Part shown: piece after piece, positions 26,604 to 33,577 of the stretch | How the letters are laid out: the number at the start of each line of letters is the position of its first letter | Numbering within the stretch: the stretch's first letter is position 1 | Origin: Coprothermobacterota bacterium | GTDB taxonomy: Bacteria > Caldisericota > JANLFM01 | DNA: 33,577 bases | Assembly (NCBI GenBank): GCA_026389455.1 | Contig: JAPLHV010000060.1 | Span: forward strand, 1-33,577 | Direction of reading: 5' to 3' | Notes under the pieces: generated by a model | The model's input: only the letters and a program-made list of their open reading frames with translations | Told to the model about the DNA's origin: nothing | Databases searched by the model: none | Translations under genes and position numbers: made by a program

Positions 26604-27995
26604 TTGGAGCCTTTTGAAAAAGAGCGAACCTTGACCACAGCGAAGAAAAAGAAGAAGACAACGACGGATAGTGTTACGGAGACCTCTCCTGTGATGGACC
26701 CTGTTCCCCTGATTGAGCTGGAACCCGTGATTGAACTAGAGCCAGTGGTGGAGCTTGAGCCTTTGATTGAGCTTGAGCCCGTGATTGAGCTTGAGCCTTT
26801 GAAAGCGGAGGACATTTCGGTGATCAATGACGAAATCGTCATTCCGGTTGCCGGCTCGCCTCTCCAGGAGGCGCCGATGAGTCTCGTCGAAGCGCCACCC
26901 GACCTTCTACCGGCTACTGCGGCTACTAACGAGATTCAGAGCAAAATCGACCACAAGTCGGTGGTTGATTTGTTGGACCGCGGTAAGAAGCAAGGATCTC
27001 TCTCCTACAAAGAGATCATGGACGCGCTGCAAAAAATCCCAATGACCCCTGAACAAATCGATGAGATGTACCAGGATATGGCCATTCAGGGGATCCTCAT
27101 CCAAGAAAGCCACGTCATCGAGCCGCCCGAGGAGGAGCTGAAGGACGAATACCTGCTGGCCGGGGTGGATGTGGATGATCCGGTCCGCTTGTACCTAAAA
27201 GAGATCGGCAAGGTTCCACTTTTGAAGCAGGTGCAAGAGGTGTCTCTGGCCAAACTGATCGAGATCGGCGACATGGATGCCAAGAAAGACCTCATCAAAG
27301 CCAACTTGCGTTTGGTCGTCTCGATCGCCAAGAAATACGTCGGTCGCGGCCTGCTCTTCCTCGACCTGATCCAAGAAGGCAACCTGGGCTTGATCCGGGC
27401 GGCCGAGAAATTCGATTACAACCGCGGTTTCAAGTTCTCTACCTATGCCACCTGGTGGATCCGTCAGGCCATCACCCGCGCGCTGGCCGATCAAGCCCGC
27501 ACCATCCGCGTGCCGGTGCACATGGTGGAGACCATCAACAAGCTGGTGAAATGCTCTCGTTCTCTGATGCAGCGCTTCGGCCGCGAGCCCACCGAAGAGG
27601 AAATCGCCACCGAGCTGGGCACCACCAAAGAAAAAGTGCGGGAGATTCAGAAAGCGGCGCAGGAGCCGGTTTCGCTGGAAGTGCCGATCGGCGAGGAGGA
27701 AGATTCCCACCTCGGCGACTTCGTCGAGGACAAGAAGATTACCCCGCCCTCTGACGCTGCCTTCCAGAGCCTCTTGCGGGACCAAGTACAGAACATCCTG
27801 GGCACCCTCACCTACCGCGAGAAGAAGGTTCTGATCCTCCGTTTCGGCTTGGAGGACGGGCACCCCCGCACCCTGGAGGAGGTCGGGCACAGTTTCGGCG
27901 TGACCCGCGAGCGGATCCGCCAGATCGAAGCCAAGGCCTTGCGCAAGCTGAAACATCCCTCCCGATCGCGCAAGCTGAAGGATTTTCTAGACTAG
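26604..27995 (+). CDS. rpoD: Primary RNA polymerase sigma factor (sigma70/SigA)
   Basis: A TTG at 26604 gives 463 aa; another TTG at 26631 is possible, so the start is uncertain. All core regions are present: 1.1-like [20 protein letters not shown], 2.1-2.4 [38 protein letters not shown] and [20 protein letters not shown], region 3 [15 protein letters not shown], and 4.2 [27 protein letters not shown]. It directs transcription of housekeeping genes. The N-terminus is unusual: a Lys-rich start followed by about five tandem IELEPV-type hexapeptides (residues 36-66). Placement after dnaG is conserved in many bacteria. Confidence 0.95.
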   Translation: MEPFEKERTLTTAKKKKKTTTDSVTETSPVMDPVPLIELEPVIELEPVVELEPLIELEPVIELEPLKAEDISVINDEIVIPVAGSPLQEAPMSLVEAPPDLLPATAATNEIQSKIDHKSVVDLLDRGKKQGSLSYKEIMDALQKIPMTPEQIDEMYQDMAIQGILIQESHVIEPPEEELKDEYLLAGVDVDDPVRLYLKEIGKVPLLKQVQEVSLAKLIEIGDMDAKKDLIKANLRLVVSIAKKYVGRGLLFLDLIQEGNLGLIRAAEKFDYNRGFKFSTYATWWIRQAITRALADQARTIRVPVHMVETINKLVKCSRSLMQRFGREPTEEEIATELGTTKEKVREIQKAAQEPVSLEVPIGEEEDSHLGDFVEDKKITPPSDAAFQSLLRDQVQNILGTLTYREKKVLILRFGLEDGHPRTLEEVGHSFGVTRERIRQIEAKALRKLKHPSRSRKLKDFLD

Positions 27996-28008
27996 AAAGA
28001 GGAGAAAG

Positions 28009-28251
28009 ATGGCCGAGTATTGCAATTCCTGCGGGATGCCTCTACAGAATCCCGATGTCCGGGGACCAGCGAAGGACTATTGTAAGTACTGCACCGACGA
28101 GTCGGGCGATCTTCTGCCCCGCGAGCAGGTCCAGCGAGGGATCGCCGAGTGGCTGCGGGGTTGGCAGCCGGAGGTCGATGAGATCCAAGCATTGGCCCGT
28201 GCCGCTTCCTACATGCAAGCGATGCCCGCCTGGGTGGAGACGGCCAACTAG
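28009..28251 (+). CDS. Small zinc-ribbon protein (Zn_ribbon_2-like)
   Basis: The 80-aa product starts MAEYCNSCGMPLQNPD and has a second pair in DYCKYCTDESGDLL, giving a four-Cys zinc ribbon (C5, C8, C25, C28) of the putative-zinc-ribbon family. The C-terminal half is helical (VQRGIAEWLRGWQPEVDEIQALARAASYMQ). AGAGGAG lies 6 bases upstream, 13 bases behind rpoD, so it is likely in the same transcript. Function unknown. The frame stays open after its TAG stop into the radical SAM gene. Confidence 0.82.
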   Translation: MAEYCNSCGMPLQNPDVRGPAKDYCKYCTDESGDLLPREQVQRGIAEWLRGWQPEVDEIQALARAASYMQAMPAWVETAN

Positions 28252-28404
28252 CTGAGGCCCGATCCCTCTCCATCCGGCACTCTCTTTCCAACCCCCCTCT
28301 CGTTTCCGGAAGAAGGGGCGTGTAGTTTTGTAGACTCGATTCATCCCATTCCCATCCGGCCCGTCACGGCCCACTCCCTTCTCAATCGAAGCGGCATCCC
28401 CGGC

Positions 28405-29160
28405 TTGGACTACACTATCAACCCCTATGTCGGTTGCACCCATGCCTGTCTCTATTGTTACGCCGATTTCATGCAGCGCTTCACCGGACACAGCGAGCCG
28501 TGGGGGTCTTTCCTGGACGCCAAGACGAACGCTCCGGCGATATTGGCCCGACAACTGCGCCGGGTGAAGGAGGGGCGGGTGATCCTCTCCTCGGTGACTG
28601 ATCCCTATCAGCTCGCTGAGAGCAGCTTCGGCCTGACCCGCGCCTGCCTCCTGCTCTTGCGTGAGAGCCCTTTGGCAGTCTCCATCCTGACCAAGTCGCC
28701 GCTGGTGGTGCGCGACCTGGACCTTTTGCGCACTATGCCCCACCTGGAAGTCGGAATCAGCCTCTCTACCTTGGATCCTGCTCTAGCCCGCCTCTTTGAT
28801 GGTGCAGCCCCCTCCCCCAAGGAGCGACTGAGAGCGCTGGCCGCCCTGTCGGCAGCCGGCATCCGCACCTGGCTCTTCCTCTCGCCTTGTCTCCCCGGCA
28901 TCTCGGATGGGGAAGACGCGCTGGGCGAAGTCCTTAGGAGGGCGCAGGAAGCGGGCGCCAGCGAGGTTCTGGTCGATACCCTGCAGCTCTACCCGCGTCC
29001 TTGGGGAAGATTGAAACCGGTCCTCGGCCGGCGCCACCCGCATCTCCTTCCGCTCTGGGAAGAGTACAGGAACCACAAGCCGGCTTTCGCCCAAGCCCTC
29101 CGTCATCGCTTGACCGATCTCGCTGGCCGATTCTCCCTTACTGTGCGCTGCGTTTTCTAA
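28405..29160 (+). CDS. Radical SAM protein, spore photoproduct lyase-like (start uncertain)
   Basis: From a TTG at 28405 the product is 251 aa with the 4Fe-4S motif C11-THA-C15-LY-C18 in INPYVGCTHACLYCYADFMQRF. ILSSVTDPYQLAESSFGLTRACL and VGISLSTLDPALARLFDG are typical of the SplB-like, 'Rv2578c-type' radical SAM branch. Conserved residues (IRPVTAHSLLNRSGIPG) lie upstream of the TTG in the same open frame, so the real start is probably earlier. That frame has no ATG, GTG or TTG back to the zinc-ribbon stop at 28251; ATT codons at 28339 or 28348 are candidates. Substrate unknown. Confidence 0.8.
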   Translation: MDYTINPYVGCTHACLYCYADFMQRFTGHSEPWGSFLDAKTNAPAILARQLRRVKEGRVILSSVTDPYQLAESSFGLTRACLLLLRESPLAVSILTKSPLVVRDLDLLRTMPHLEVGISLSTLDPALARLFDGAAPSPKERLRALAALSAAGIRTWLFLSPCLPGISDGEDALGEVLRRAQEAGASEVLVDTLQLYPRPWGRLKPVLGRRHPHLLPLWEEYRNHKPAFAQALRHRLTDLAGRFSLTVRCVF

Positions 29161-29231
29161 GGGCGTTGGTTCCGCTTCTCGGGGCTATCGGGTAGAATTA
29201 GGGCAGACGGTCTGTTATCGACCGGAGGTCT

Positions 29232-31973
29232 ATGCTGATGCGCTTGCGAGAGAAGACTCTATTGATCATCGGAGGAACCATTCTCGTCGGAGTGGTTCTG
29301 TTTCTCCTTTTGTCGCCCAACCTCCTCCTTGATGGTTTCTCCCGTCTGGAACAGGCCAACGCCCAAGCGAGCGTGGAACGAGCCTTGCGCGCTTTGGAGA
29401 ACGAACGGGAAGGCCTGGACCAAATCACTCACGATTGGGCCTCCTGGGACGACACCTACCTTTTCGCCCAGGATCAGAACACGCGGTTCGTCCAAGACAA
29501 CCTGGCCGATGCCACCTTTGAACGCCTGGATCTGGGCTTGGCGCTCTTCCTCTCCCCCAGCAGCGAGCTGCTCTACGGGCAGCTCTACCAAAGTGAGACG
29601 AATCTGCACCAGAGCTTCCCCCCGGACCTGGTAGAGGCCATCCGTGCGACTCCCCTGATCAAGCAGGTCGAGGAAAACGGCAGCCACAGCGGTTACCTCG
29701 ACTGGCAAGGTCAACCCTGGCTGCTGGCCGCCCGCCCGATCCTGACCAGCCTGGAGCAGGGTTCCCCGCGCGGTTTCCTGGTCTTCGGCCGCCCCCTCGA
29801 CAGCGCTCACCTGCAGCGCCTGGCCGACCAGACCCAGCTCAACCTCACCCTCCAGGTTCCCTCCGGGAGGATCGAAGGGAGACCTGCCCCCTCCACCGTT
29901 ACCGGGAGCGTTCCCCCCACCATTGCCATCGAGATTCTACCTGATTCCATCCGGGGGATCGGTCAACTGCGCGATCTGTTGGAACAACCGAGCCTTTCCT
30001 TGCAGGTGGAGCTGCCGCGAACCGCCCTCGAGCAGGGGAAGGGAAGCCAAACTGTCGTGATTGCAGCCCTGATCGCCTTTGGGATCCTCTTGGCAGCGGT
30101 CCTGGCCTGGCTGCTGACCCGCAACGTAATCAATCCTGTCGCTCGCCTCAGCCGCAGCGTTCATGCGCTGGGACAGTCCGGCTCGCTGGACATCCGCATT
30201 CAACCCACTCGAGCGAGCGCCGAACTGTCTTCCCTGGCCGGAGAGATCAACGGTATGCTGGATGCTGTGCAGACTGCCCAAGATATGCGACAGGAAGAAG
30301 AGACACGCTACCATGCCGTCATCGAGCAGATTGCAGACTGCATCCTGCTGGTCGATCCTGCCACCAAACGCCTCTTGGAGGGAAACCGGGCTTTCTGGAA
30401 GCTGATCGGAGGAGAGGAGGATCCTCCAGCGTGGATCACGCTCTACGAGATCCTGCCGCTGGAAGTGAGCGCGATAGATGGGCTGGTCGGCCAAGTTCTG
30501 TCTAGGCGCAGCGCTTTCTTAGCCGAACAGTCCTTCCGGCGATTGGACGGTTGCCAAGTGGAGGTGGAAGTGTCGGTCAGCCTTCTCCAAATGGGCGGTC
30601 AGGAAGTCCTCTGCCTGGTGGCTCGCGACCTGACGCCGCGCAAGGAGGCCGCCGCGCGCATTGCACAGATGACCTTCTTCGATCTCCTCACCGGGTTGCC
30701 CAATCGCCTCCAACTGCGCGAGCGGCTAGGCCGTTCGATCGAGGCGGCACGACAAGCGCAGACTTACTTGGCGCTGCTGGTGGTGGACTTGGACTACTTC
30801 CGCAACGTCAATGAGACCCTCGGCCACCAGGCCGGGGACCGCCTGCTGACGCAAGTTGCCGAGCGTTTGCAACAGCAGTTGGGGGAGGGAGAGCCGGCAC
30901 GCTTGGGAGGCGACACCTTCTCCGTGCTCTTGCCCAATTTGGCTAGCCCGGCCGAAGCGATGAAGGCAGCCGAAGGAGTGCAAGAGATCCTGCGCGCGCC
31001 GTTCTCCCTGAACAGCGAGGAGCTGGCCATTACCTCTTCCATCGGCATCGCCCTCTTTCCCAACGACGCAGCCGATCCGGAGACCCTGCTTAAGTATGCA
31101 GACTCCGCTCTCCACCAAGCGAAGGCTCAGGGACGCAACCGTAATCAATTCTTCCGTCCGGCCATGAACCTGGAGGTGACCCAATTCGTCGAGTTGCGCA
31201 ACCAATTGTTGCATGCTATCGAGCGGGAAGAGCTGTCCATCCACTACCAGCCCCAAGCCGACCGTCAGGGCCGCTTGGCCGGGGCGGAAGCCCTGTTGCG
31301 CTGGCAGCACCCCACCCTGGGGCAGATCTCGCCGGAGCGCTTCATCCCGCTGGCGGAAGAGACCGGCTTAATCGTCCCCATCGGCGAGTGGGTGCTGCAA
31401 ACGGTAGCCTCGCAGATCCGCCGCTGGCAACGCGAAGGCCGCAACCCGGTGCGCATCTCCGTCAACCTCTCGGCCCGCCAATTGCAACAACCGCAGATCC
31501 TTCTGGAGCAAGTCTCGCAAGCCTTGAAGCGCAGTGGTTTAGATGGCAGCGCGATGGGCCTGGAGATCACCGAAAGCCTGGCTTTGCGCGACCTGGAGGT
31601 GAACCTGCGGACGCTGGGCGAGCTGCGGGCGATGGGCTTGGCCCTCTCCCTCGATGACTTCGGCACCGGCTACTCTGCCTTCAGCTACCTGCCTCGTTTT
31701 CCCATTGCCGCTATCAAGATCGATCGCTCTTTCATCTCTCCCAAGGATGGGGAAACCCCTAACCCAGCCCTCCTGGCTGGGATGGTGCAGATCGCCCACG
31801 GCCTCAACCTGATTATCATCGCCGAAGGAGTAGAGAAACCGGAACAGTTGCAGGCACTCTTGGCGATGGGTTGCGATGGTTTCCAGGGGATGCTCCTAAG
31901 CCCGCCGCTGCCGGTCGATCAATTCGGCCAACTGCTGCGCCAGGGCGGCTGCTGGCCAGGCTTCAAAGCCTGA
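29232..31973 (+). CDS. Membrane CHASE4-HAMP-PAS-GGDEF-EAL cyclic-di-GMP protein
   Basis: The 913-aa product has a transmembrane segment (about residues 8-30), an extracytoplasmic CHASE4 sensor (EGLDQITHDWASWDDTYLF), a second span near 273-298, HAMP, PAS (about 358-470), GGDEF and EAL domains. The GGDEF signature is G559-G-D-T-F, with Thr for the catalytic Glu and no RxxD inhibitory site upstream, so cyclase activity is doubtful. The EAL domain is complete: E686-A-L, ISVNLSAR, LEITES, LDDFGTGYS, IIAEGVE, GFQGMLLSPPLP. It probably hydrolyses c-di-GMP, with the GGDTF domain as regulator. GGAGG is 3 bases from the first ATG and 9 from the second (29238), which may be the true start. Confidence 0.93.
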   Translation: MLMRLREKTLLIIGGTILVGVVLFLLLSPNLLLDGFSRLEQANAQASVERALRALENEREGLDQITHDWASWDDTYLFAQDQNTRFVQDNLADATFERLDLGLALFLSPSSELLYGQLYQSETNLHQSFPPDLVEAIRATPLIKQVEENGSHSGYLDWQGQPWLLAARPILTSLEQGSPRGFLVFGRPLDSAHLQRLADQTQLNLTLQVPSGRIEGRPAPSTVTGSVPPTIAIEILPDSIRGIGQLRDLLEQPSLSLQVELPRTALEQGKGSQTVVIAALIAFGILLAAVLAWLLTRNVINPVARLSRSVHALGQSGSLDIRIQPTRASAELSSLAGEINGMLDAVQTAQDMRQEEETRYHAVIEQIADCILLVDPATKRLLEGNRAFWKLIGGEEDPPAWITLYEILPLEVSAIDGLVGQVLSRRSAFLAEQSFRRLDGCQVEVEVSVSLLQMGGQEVLCLVARDLTPRKEAAARIAQMTFFDLLTGLPNRLQLRERLGRSIEAARQAQTYLALLVVDLDYFRNVNETLGHQAGDRLLTQVAERLQQQLGEGEPARLGGDTFSVLLPNLASPAEAMKAAEGVQEILRAPFSLNSEELAITSSIGIALFPNDAADPETLLKYADSALHQAKAQGRNRNQFFRPAMNLEVTQFVELRNQLLHAIEREELSIHYQPQADRQGRLAGAEALLRWQHPTLGQISPERFIPLAEETGLIVPIGEWVLQTVASQIRRWQREGRNPVRISVNLSARQLQQPQILLEQVSQALKRSGLDGSAMGLEITESLALRDLEVNLRTLGELRAMGLALSLDDFGTGYSAFSYLPRFPIAAIKIDRSFISPKDGETPNPALLAGMVQIAHGLNLIIIAEGVEKPEQLQALLAMGCDGFQGMLLSPPLPVDQFGQLLRQGGCWPGFKA

Positions 31974-31991
31974 GCTCGTCGCCCGCCTCTG

Positions 31992-32032
31992 GCAATAATG
32001 GGGACAGATTTGAAATCTGTCCCCATTATTGC
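31992..32032. repeat. 41-bp perfect palindrome with GGGGACAGATTT core (bidirectional terminator candidate)
   Basis: Perfect 20-bp arms around a central G, between two convergent genes. It contains the stop codon of the hydrolase gene (reverse strand 32028-32026). Its core equals that of 22867-22903. In RNA from either side it would form a long stable hairpin and may end or protect both messages. Confidence 0.9.
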
Positions 32033-32958
32033 AAACCACACTCCTGAAGGAACGCCTCCACCTGGGCGCGATAGGCGGCCTCGTCCTTCCAAAACGATTG
32101 CGCGTGCCCTGCCCCGGGCGCCAGGTAGAGCCGCTTCGCTCCCTGTTTGGCGCTGAACAACTGCACGCTGTGAGCGGGTGGTATGAAATCGTCCTCCCGG
32201 CCGTGGATAAAAAGCACGGGAGCCTGCACTCGCCCGATGCTGCGCAGGGGAGAGGCCTGACGGAACCACATCCCCAACACTAGGCGGCTCTCAAGGCTGG
32301 CTACAAAGTAGAAGGGGAAGGCCGGGAGGTTATAGTCGCGGCGCAAGCGCAAGACGAAGAGGGCGGGGAGGTCGGCGTAGGAGCAGTCGGCGATACAAAA
32401 GGCGAGCCGGGAGTCCAAGGCGGCATACTGCAGGGCCACCGCCGCTCCCAGCGACTCGCCGTGTACGCCGATCTTTCCTTCCGGCGGGAGACGAGTGCGC
32501 GCCCAATCCGCCCAAGCCAACAGATCATGTTTCTCGTAATAGCCAAAGGTGGTATTGCGGCCTCCGGACTGCCCGTGGTGGCGATGATCAACCAAGAGGA
32601 CATTCCAGCCGCGCGGCCGAAAGAGAGTCAAGTACCGAGCGGCGAAGGTTAAGTCGCAGCCGATGCCGTGGCAGAGGATCACCGTCACCTGAGCGCCATT
32701 CATCGGCAGGTAGAGACCGTGCAGGGGGTAGCCGAAGGGAGAGAGGATGGTCGCTTCCTCCTGGCCGAACTGGGTGAAGGCTTCTCGTAACGCGCGTCGC
32801 GCCGGATCCTTGCTCTCCGCGAAATCCTCCGGCTTGAACTTGCGCGGGTGGGTGGCGGTATAGGCCAACCAAGCGCCGGCCAGGGCGATCCCGGCGGCAA
32901 CCCCCAATAGGCTGTGTCCCAAGACGCGTCGCAGCAAATCGGATCGAGTCAATCTCAC
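32026..32958 (-). CDS. Membrane-anchored alpha/beta hydrolase
   Basis: The reverse-strand frame gives 310 aa from GTG 32958; a TTG six bases further (32952) is better spaced from the AAAGGAGGA site and may be the true start. An N-terminal membrane segment (about residues 13-33) is followed by an alpha/beta hydrolase of the family with CHGIGCDLTF (oxyanion region), VDHRHHGQSGG, nucleophile S169 in GVHGESLGAA, acid D256/D257 in GREDDFIPP, and H285 in GAGHAQSF. It should hydrolyse an ester, amide or peptide bond; the substrate is unknown. TACAAT at 32988-32983 (reverse) may be its -10. The stop codon lies within a palindromic repeat. Confidence 0.9.
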   Translation of the reverse strand: MRLTRSDLLRRVLGHSLLGVAAGIALAGAWLAYTATHPRKFKPEDFAESKDPARRALREAFTQFGQEEATILSPFGYPLHGLYLPMNGAQVTVILCHGIGCDLTFAARYLTLFRPRGWNVLLVDHRHHGQSGGRNTTFGYYEKHDLLAWADWARTRLPPEGKIGVHGESLGAAVALQYAALDSRLAFCIADCSYADLPALFVLRLRRDYNLPAFPFYFVASLESRLVLGMWFRQASPLRSIGRVQAPVLFIHGREDDFIPPAHSVQLFSAKQGAKRLYLAPGAGHAQSFWKDEAAYRAQVEAFLQECGLQ

Positions 32959-32982
32959 TCCTCCTTTTAGATGCTTTTCCCC

Positions 32983-32993
32983 ATTGTACTCCC
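32983..32993 (-). promoter_or_regulatory. Possible -10 region GGGAGTACAAT of the hydrolase gene
   Basis: On the reverse strand GGGAGTACAAT lies 25 bases ahead of the hydrolase start. The same 11 bases occur at 11764-11774, 29 bases before the psuK-like gene. Neither has a good -35. Confidence 0.3.
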
Positions 32994-33257
32994 AAACTCG
33001 GGGCCAGGTTCGAAGTCGTCTGGGTCAGGCATTACTTTCCAGCTTTCCATCTTGCCAGCAGCCTGTTGCCCAACTCTCCTCTTCCTCCTGTCTCACGCCG
33101 TATCTTGCCCTCCTTCTCCCCACCGTTTCCTCCCTAACCTGGTCCGCAGCTTTCGTCAAAACAGCCTGCGGCAGCATGTACTGGATGACATGTGGTCAGC
33201 TCTTTGGGGATACGACCTCGGGGGAAGGGGAGGAGGCTCAAGTTGACAAGGAAGGTT

Positions 33258-33282
33258 GTCATGCTGAGCGCCGGCGAAGCAT
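33258..33282 (+). repeat. Single copy of the GTCATnCTGAGCG dispersed repeat
   Basis: GTCATGCTGAGCG followed by CCGGCGAAGCAT, a variant of the full-length unit that closes the 17-bp array at 13874. Confidence 0.7.
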
Positions 33283-33417
33283 TTGGCCTGTGGCTTCTGG
33301 CATGAAGGACCAACTGAGGCCCTTCCTTGCTGCGGTTGCCCTGGAGGGAAGCATTGCCTTGGAGATTTGCGCCGTCCAGGACAACCGCCTCCAGCTTGAC
33401 CAAGCCAACTTTGGTAG

Positions 33418-33438
33418 GGGCGGGTTTCAAACCCGCCC
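33418..33438. repeat. Short palindrome, arms GGGCGGGTTT, copy 2
   Basis: Perfect 10-bp arms around a central C (33428); second copy of 2652-2672. Confidence 0.85.
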
Positions 33439-33541
33439 TATGACATGGGGGTCTCCTGGGAAAAGTTCTTGGAAAGACCTCGTGCGTCCGCCGATGGGAA
33501 AACTGTGCCTGCCTTGGCGCCTGGTCGGAGAAGATACTCTA

Positions 33542-33577
33542 GGTTCCTTCTCATTTCAAGTAGGCATCCTACCAGCC
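33542..33577 (+). repeat. Dispersed repeat, copy 3 (cut by window edge)
   Basis: Begins GGTTCCTTCTCATTTCAAGT and continues GGCATCCTACCAGCC, matching the 2993 end of copy 1 and the 22723 end of copy 2. The rest lies outside the window. Confidence 0.8.

Larger units (their letters stand above)
33000..33577. other. Gene-free right end with repeat fragments
   Basis: No frame here has coding character. It holds a CAGCCTGCGGCAGCA fragment (33163-33177), a diverged GTCATGCTGAGCG...GAAGCAT repeat (33258-33282), a GGGCGGGTTT palindrome (33418-33438) and the start of the ~125-bp dispersed repeat (33542-33577, cut by the edge). Confidence 0.55.

Noticed and set aside
33134-33430. Reverse 98-codon frame near the right end
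   Set aside because: It runs through several dispersed repeat fragments, has no ribosome site and no protein-like pattern.

Overview
The window is about 33.6 kb of GC-rich bacterial DNA. Gene content and the style of the dispersed repeats suggest a Chloroflexota-like (Anaerolineae-type) genome: two-subunit glycyl-tRNA synthetase, PPDK, Pro/Thr-rich lipoprotein linkers, and the 'GTCATCCTGAGCGAAGCGAAG' intergenic repeat. That placement is inference, because no rRNA is present. Most genes are on the + strand. Four are on the - strand: a secreted phosphoesterase, a 27-codon membrane peptide, a lipoprotein and an alpha/beta hydrolase.

Layout. 1-1956: secreted metallophosphoesterase, cut by the window edge. 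1957-3974: a repeat-rich stretch holding a hidden 27-aa hydrophobic peptide gene and a lipoprotein gene bracketed by 62-bp inverted repeats. 3975-6525: GNAT acetyltransferase and a PLP-dependent aromatic amino acid decarboxylase. 6649-8985: a polar amino acid ABC transporter whose binding protein carries two frameshifts. 8993-10674: tsaE, tsaB (tRNA t6A synthesis) and a Bcp-type peroxiredoxin. 10715-11577: an MntA/HepT toxin-antitoxin pair. 11804-13605: a psuK-like kinase and psuG (pseudouridine breakdown). 13606-15934: an accessory island with a 17-bp tandem array, a gene remnant, a second nucleotidyltransferase/HEPN pair and an XRE gene between 35-bp direct repeats. 15935-27995: the housekeeping cluster glyQ-glyS-ppdK-dgt-[AAA ATPase insertion]-dnaG-rpoD. 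28009-31973: a zinc-ribbon protein, an SPL-like radical SAM protein and a CHASE4-HAMP-PAS-GGDEF-EAL protein. 32026-32958: alpha/beta hydrolase. 32959-33577: repeats only.

The outstanding non-gene feature is the density of short palindromic and modular repeats, in at least six families. Several sit at gene borders and appear to supply coding ends: the C-terminus of the lipoprotein, the C-terminus and stop of the AAA ATPase, the start and first codons of the XRE gene, and the stop codon of the hydrolase. The ATPase inserted between dgt and dnaG looks leaderless, with its own promoter, and is followed by a 346-bp MITE-like element. No rRNA, tRNA, CRISPR array or complete insertion sequence was recognised.
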